Shown: piece by piece, positions 5,506 through 6,184 of the stretch
How positions within the stretch are numbered: position 1 is the stretch's first letter
How the letters are laid out: each line of letters opens with the position of its first letter
NCBI GenBank assembly: GCA_025928535.1
Contig: JAICJJ010000185.1
Coordinates: forward strand, 1-6,184
DNA length: 6,184 nt
From: Thermomicrobiales bacterium
Lineage (GTDB): Bacteria; Chloroflexota; Chloroflexia; Thermomicrobiales; UBA6265
Reading direction: 5' to 3'
Position numbers and translations under genes: made by a program
Notes under the pieces: generated by a model
What the model saw: the letters and a program-made list of their open reading frames with translations, nothing else
Told to the model about the DNA's origin: nothing
The model's database searches: none

Positions 5506-6184
5506 CTACGCTTTCGGCGCGGTCGGCCAGCGGCCGTACCAATCGAACGGCTCCGGGTTGAGATTGACGACGACGTTCTTGACCTGCGTGTAGAGATCCA
5601 TCGCGTGGCGGCCCAGTTCGCGGCCGATTCCGCTCTGCTTGTAGCCCCCGAACGGGGCTTCCGGCGGATTGACCGTCGGGTAGTTGATGCTGACGTTGCC
5701 CGCCTGCAGGCGCCGCGCCATCGTGTGCGCCCGCTTGATGTCGCGCGTCCAGAGCGTGGCGGCGAGGCCGTAGATCGTGCTGTTGGCCATCCGCGCCAAT
5801 TCGTCTTCATCGTCGAACGGAATGACCGCCAGCACCGGCCCGAACACTTCTTCCCGCGCCAGCGTCATGTCGGCCCGCACCTGTTCGAAGACGGTCGGCT
5901 CGAGGAAATTGCCGGCGGCCAGTTCGGCCGCCGTGATCGGCTTGCCGCCGATGGCGAGTTGCGCGCCTTCGTCTTCGGCGAGCCGGCAATAGGTGAGGAT
6001 GCGGTCCCGCTGCTGCGGCGAAATGACCGGCCCCATCTGCGTCTCGTGTTCGAGCGGATCGCCGACGCGAATGCGCCGCGCCTTGTCGACGAATTCGCTC
6101 AGGAAGCGGTCGTGAATGTCCTTGTGCAGGAAGAGTCGGGTGCGGGCGGTGCAGCGCTGGCCGGCGTTGGTGAAGATGGCGAAG
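5506..6184 (-). CDS. NAD(P)-dependent aldehyde dehydrogenase, 3' part (5' end outside window)
   Basis: C-terminal 225 residues of a soluble aldehyde dehydrogenase of the large BetB/PuuC-like superfamily, oxidising an aldehyde to its acid with NAD(P)+. The visible part starts in the active site: TNAGQRCTA contains the catalytic cysteine (codon 6153-6151). Next come MGPVIS, the EEVFGPV box whose glutamate contacts the cofactor ribose in relatives, a stretch containing STIYGLAATLWTRD, and the PFGGYKQSGIGRELG signature near the end. The catalytic glutamate and the Rossmann-fold N-terminus lie beyond base 6184. The end at 5506 gives a normal C-terminus for the family. The open frame runs unbroken to the window edge, so the gene is not truncated by mutation here. 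The substrate cannot be told from this part; similarity to betaine-aldehyde and aminobutyraldehyde dehydrogenases is general. The short repeat element begins within about 11 bases of the stop codon. Confidence 0.95.
   Translation of the reverse strand, partial: FAIFTNAGQRCTARTRLFLHKDIHDRFLSEFVDKARRIRVGDPLEHETQMGPVISPQQRDRILTYCRLAEDEGAQLAIGGKPITAAELAAGNFLEPTVFEQVRADMTLAREEVFGPVLAVIPFDDEDELARMANSTIYGLAATLWTRDIKRAHTMARRLQAGNVSINYPTVNPPEAPFGGYKQSGIGRELGRHAMDLYTQVKNVVVNLNPEPFDWYGRWPTAPKA

Overview
This is a GC-rich bacterial window, about 70% G+C in a line counted inside the aquaporin gene. It holds six protein-coding genes or gene parts, one short repeat element and no RNA genes. The lineage cannot be fixed from the sequence. 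The shared features are high G+C, GC-rich third codon positions, GTG starts and long antisense open frames, and these fit several Proteobacteria or other high-GC phyla. No rRNA, tRNA, CRISPR array, transposase or phage gene was seen.

Left part, plus strand (1-2499). A 14-codon tail of an upstream gene (stop at 43-45) is followed by two genes I do not recognise. The first (146-1369, 407 aa) is a mostly helical protein in two blocks joined by a Pro/Ala/Ser-rich linker. The second (GTG start at 1414, to 2499, 361 aa) is an all-helical protein that may be a HEAT-like solenoid. They lie 44 bases apart and are probably co-transcribed. The second gene is clearly poorer in G+C in its first half than everything around it.

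Right part, minus strand (2599-6184). Reading along transcription, the order is: the 3' part of an NAD(P)-dependent aldehyde dehydrogenase; a roughly 95-bp element with imperfect inverted ends; an AadA-like nucleotidyltransferase; a YfdC-like formate/nitrite-transporter-family channel; and an aquaporin of the NIP/AqpN type. The two arms of the window converge at 2499/2599. The two channel genes are adjacent and co-oriented, separated by 105 bases. Both encode small-solute membrane channels with unusual selectivity residues. No regulator or enzyme in the window names a common substrate.

I found no complete new system. The best leads are the aquaporin's P/G/A/R selectivity filter, the orphan helical gene pair with its composition shift, and the short element next to the AadA-like gene.
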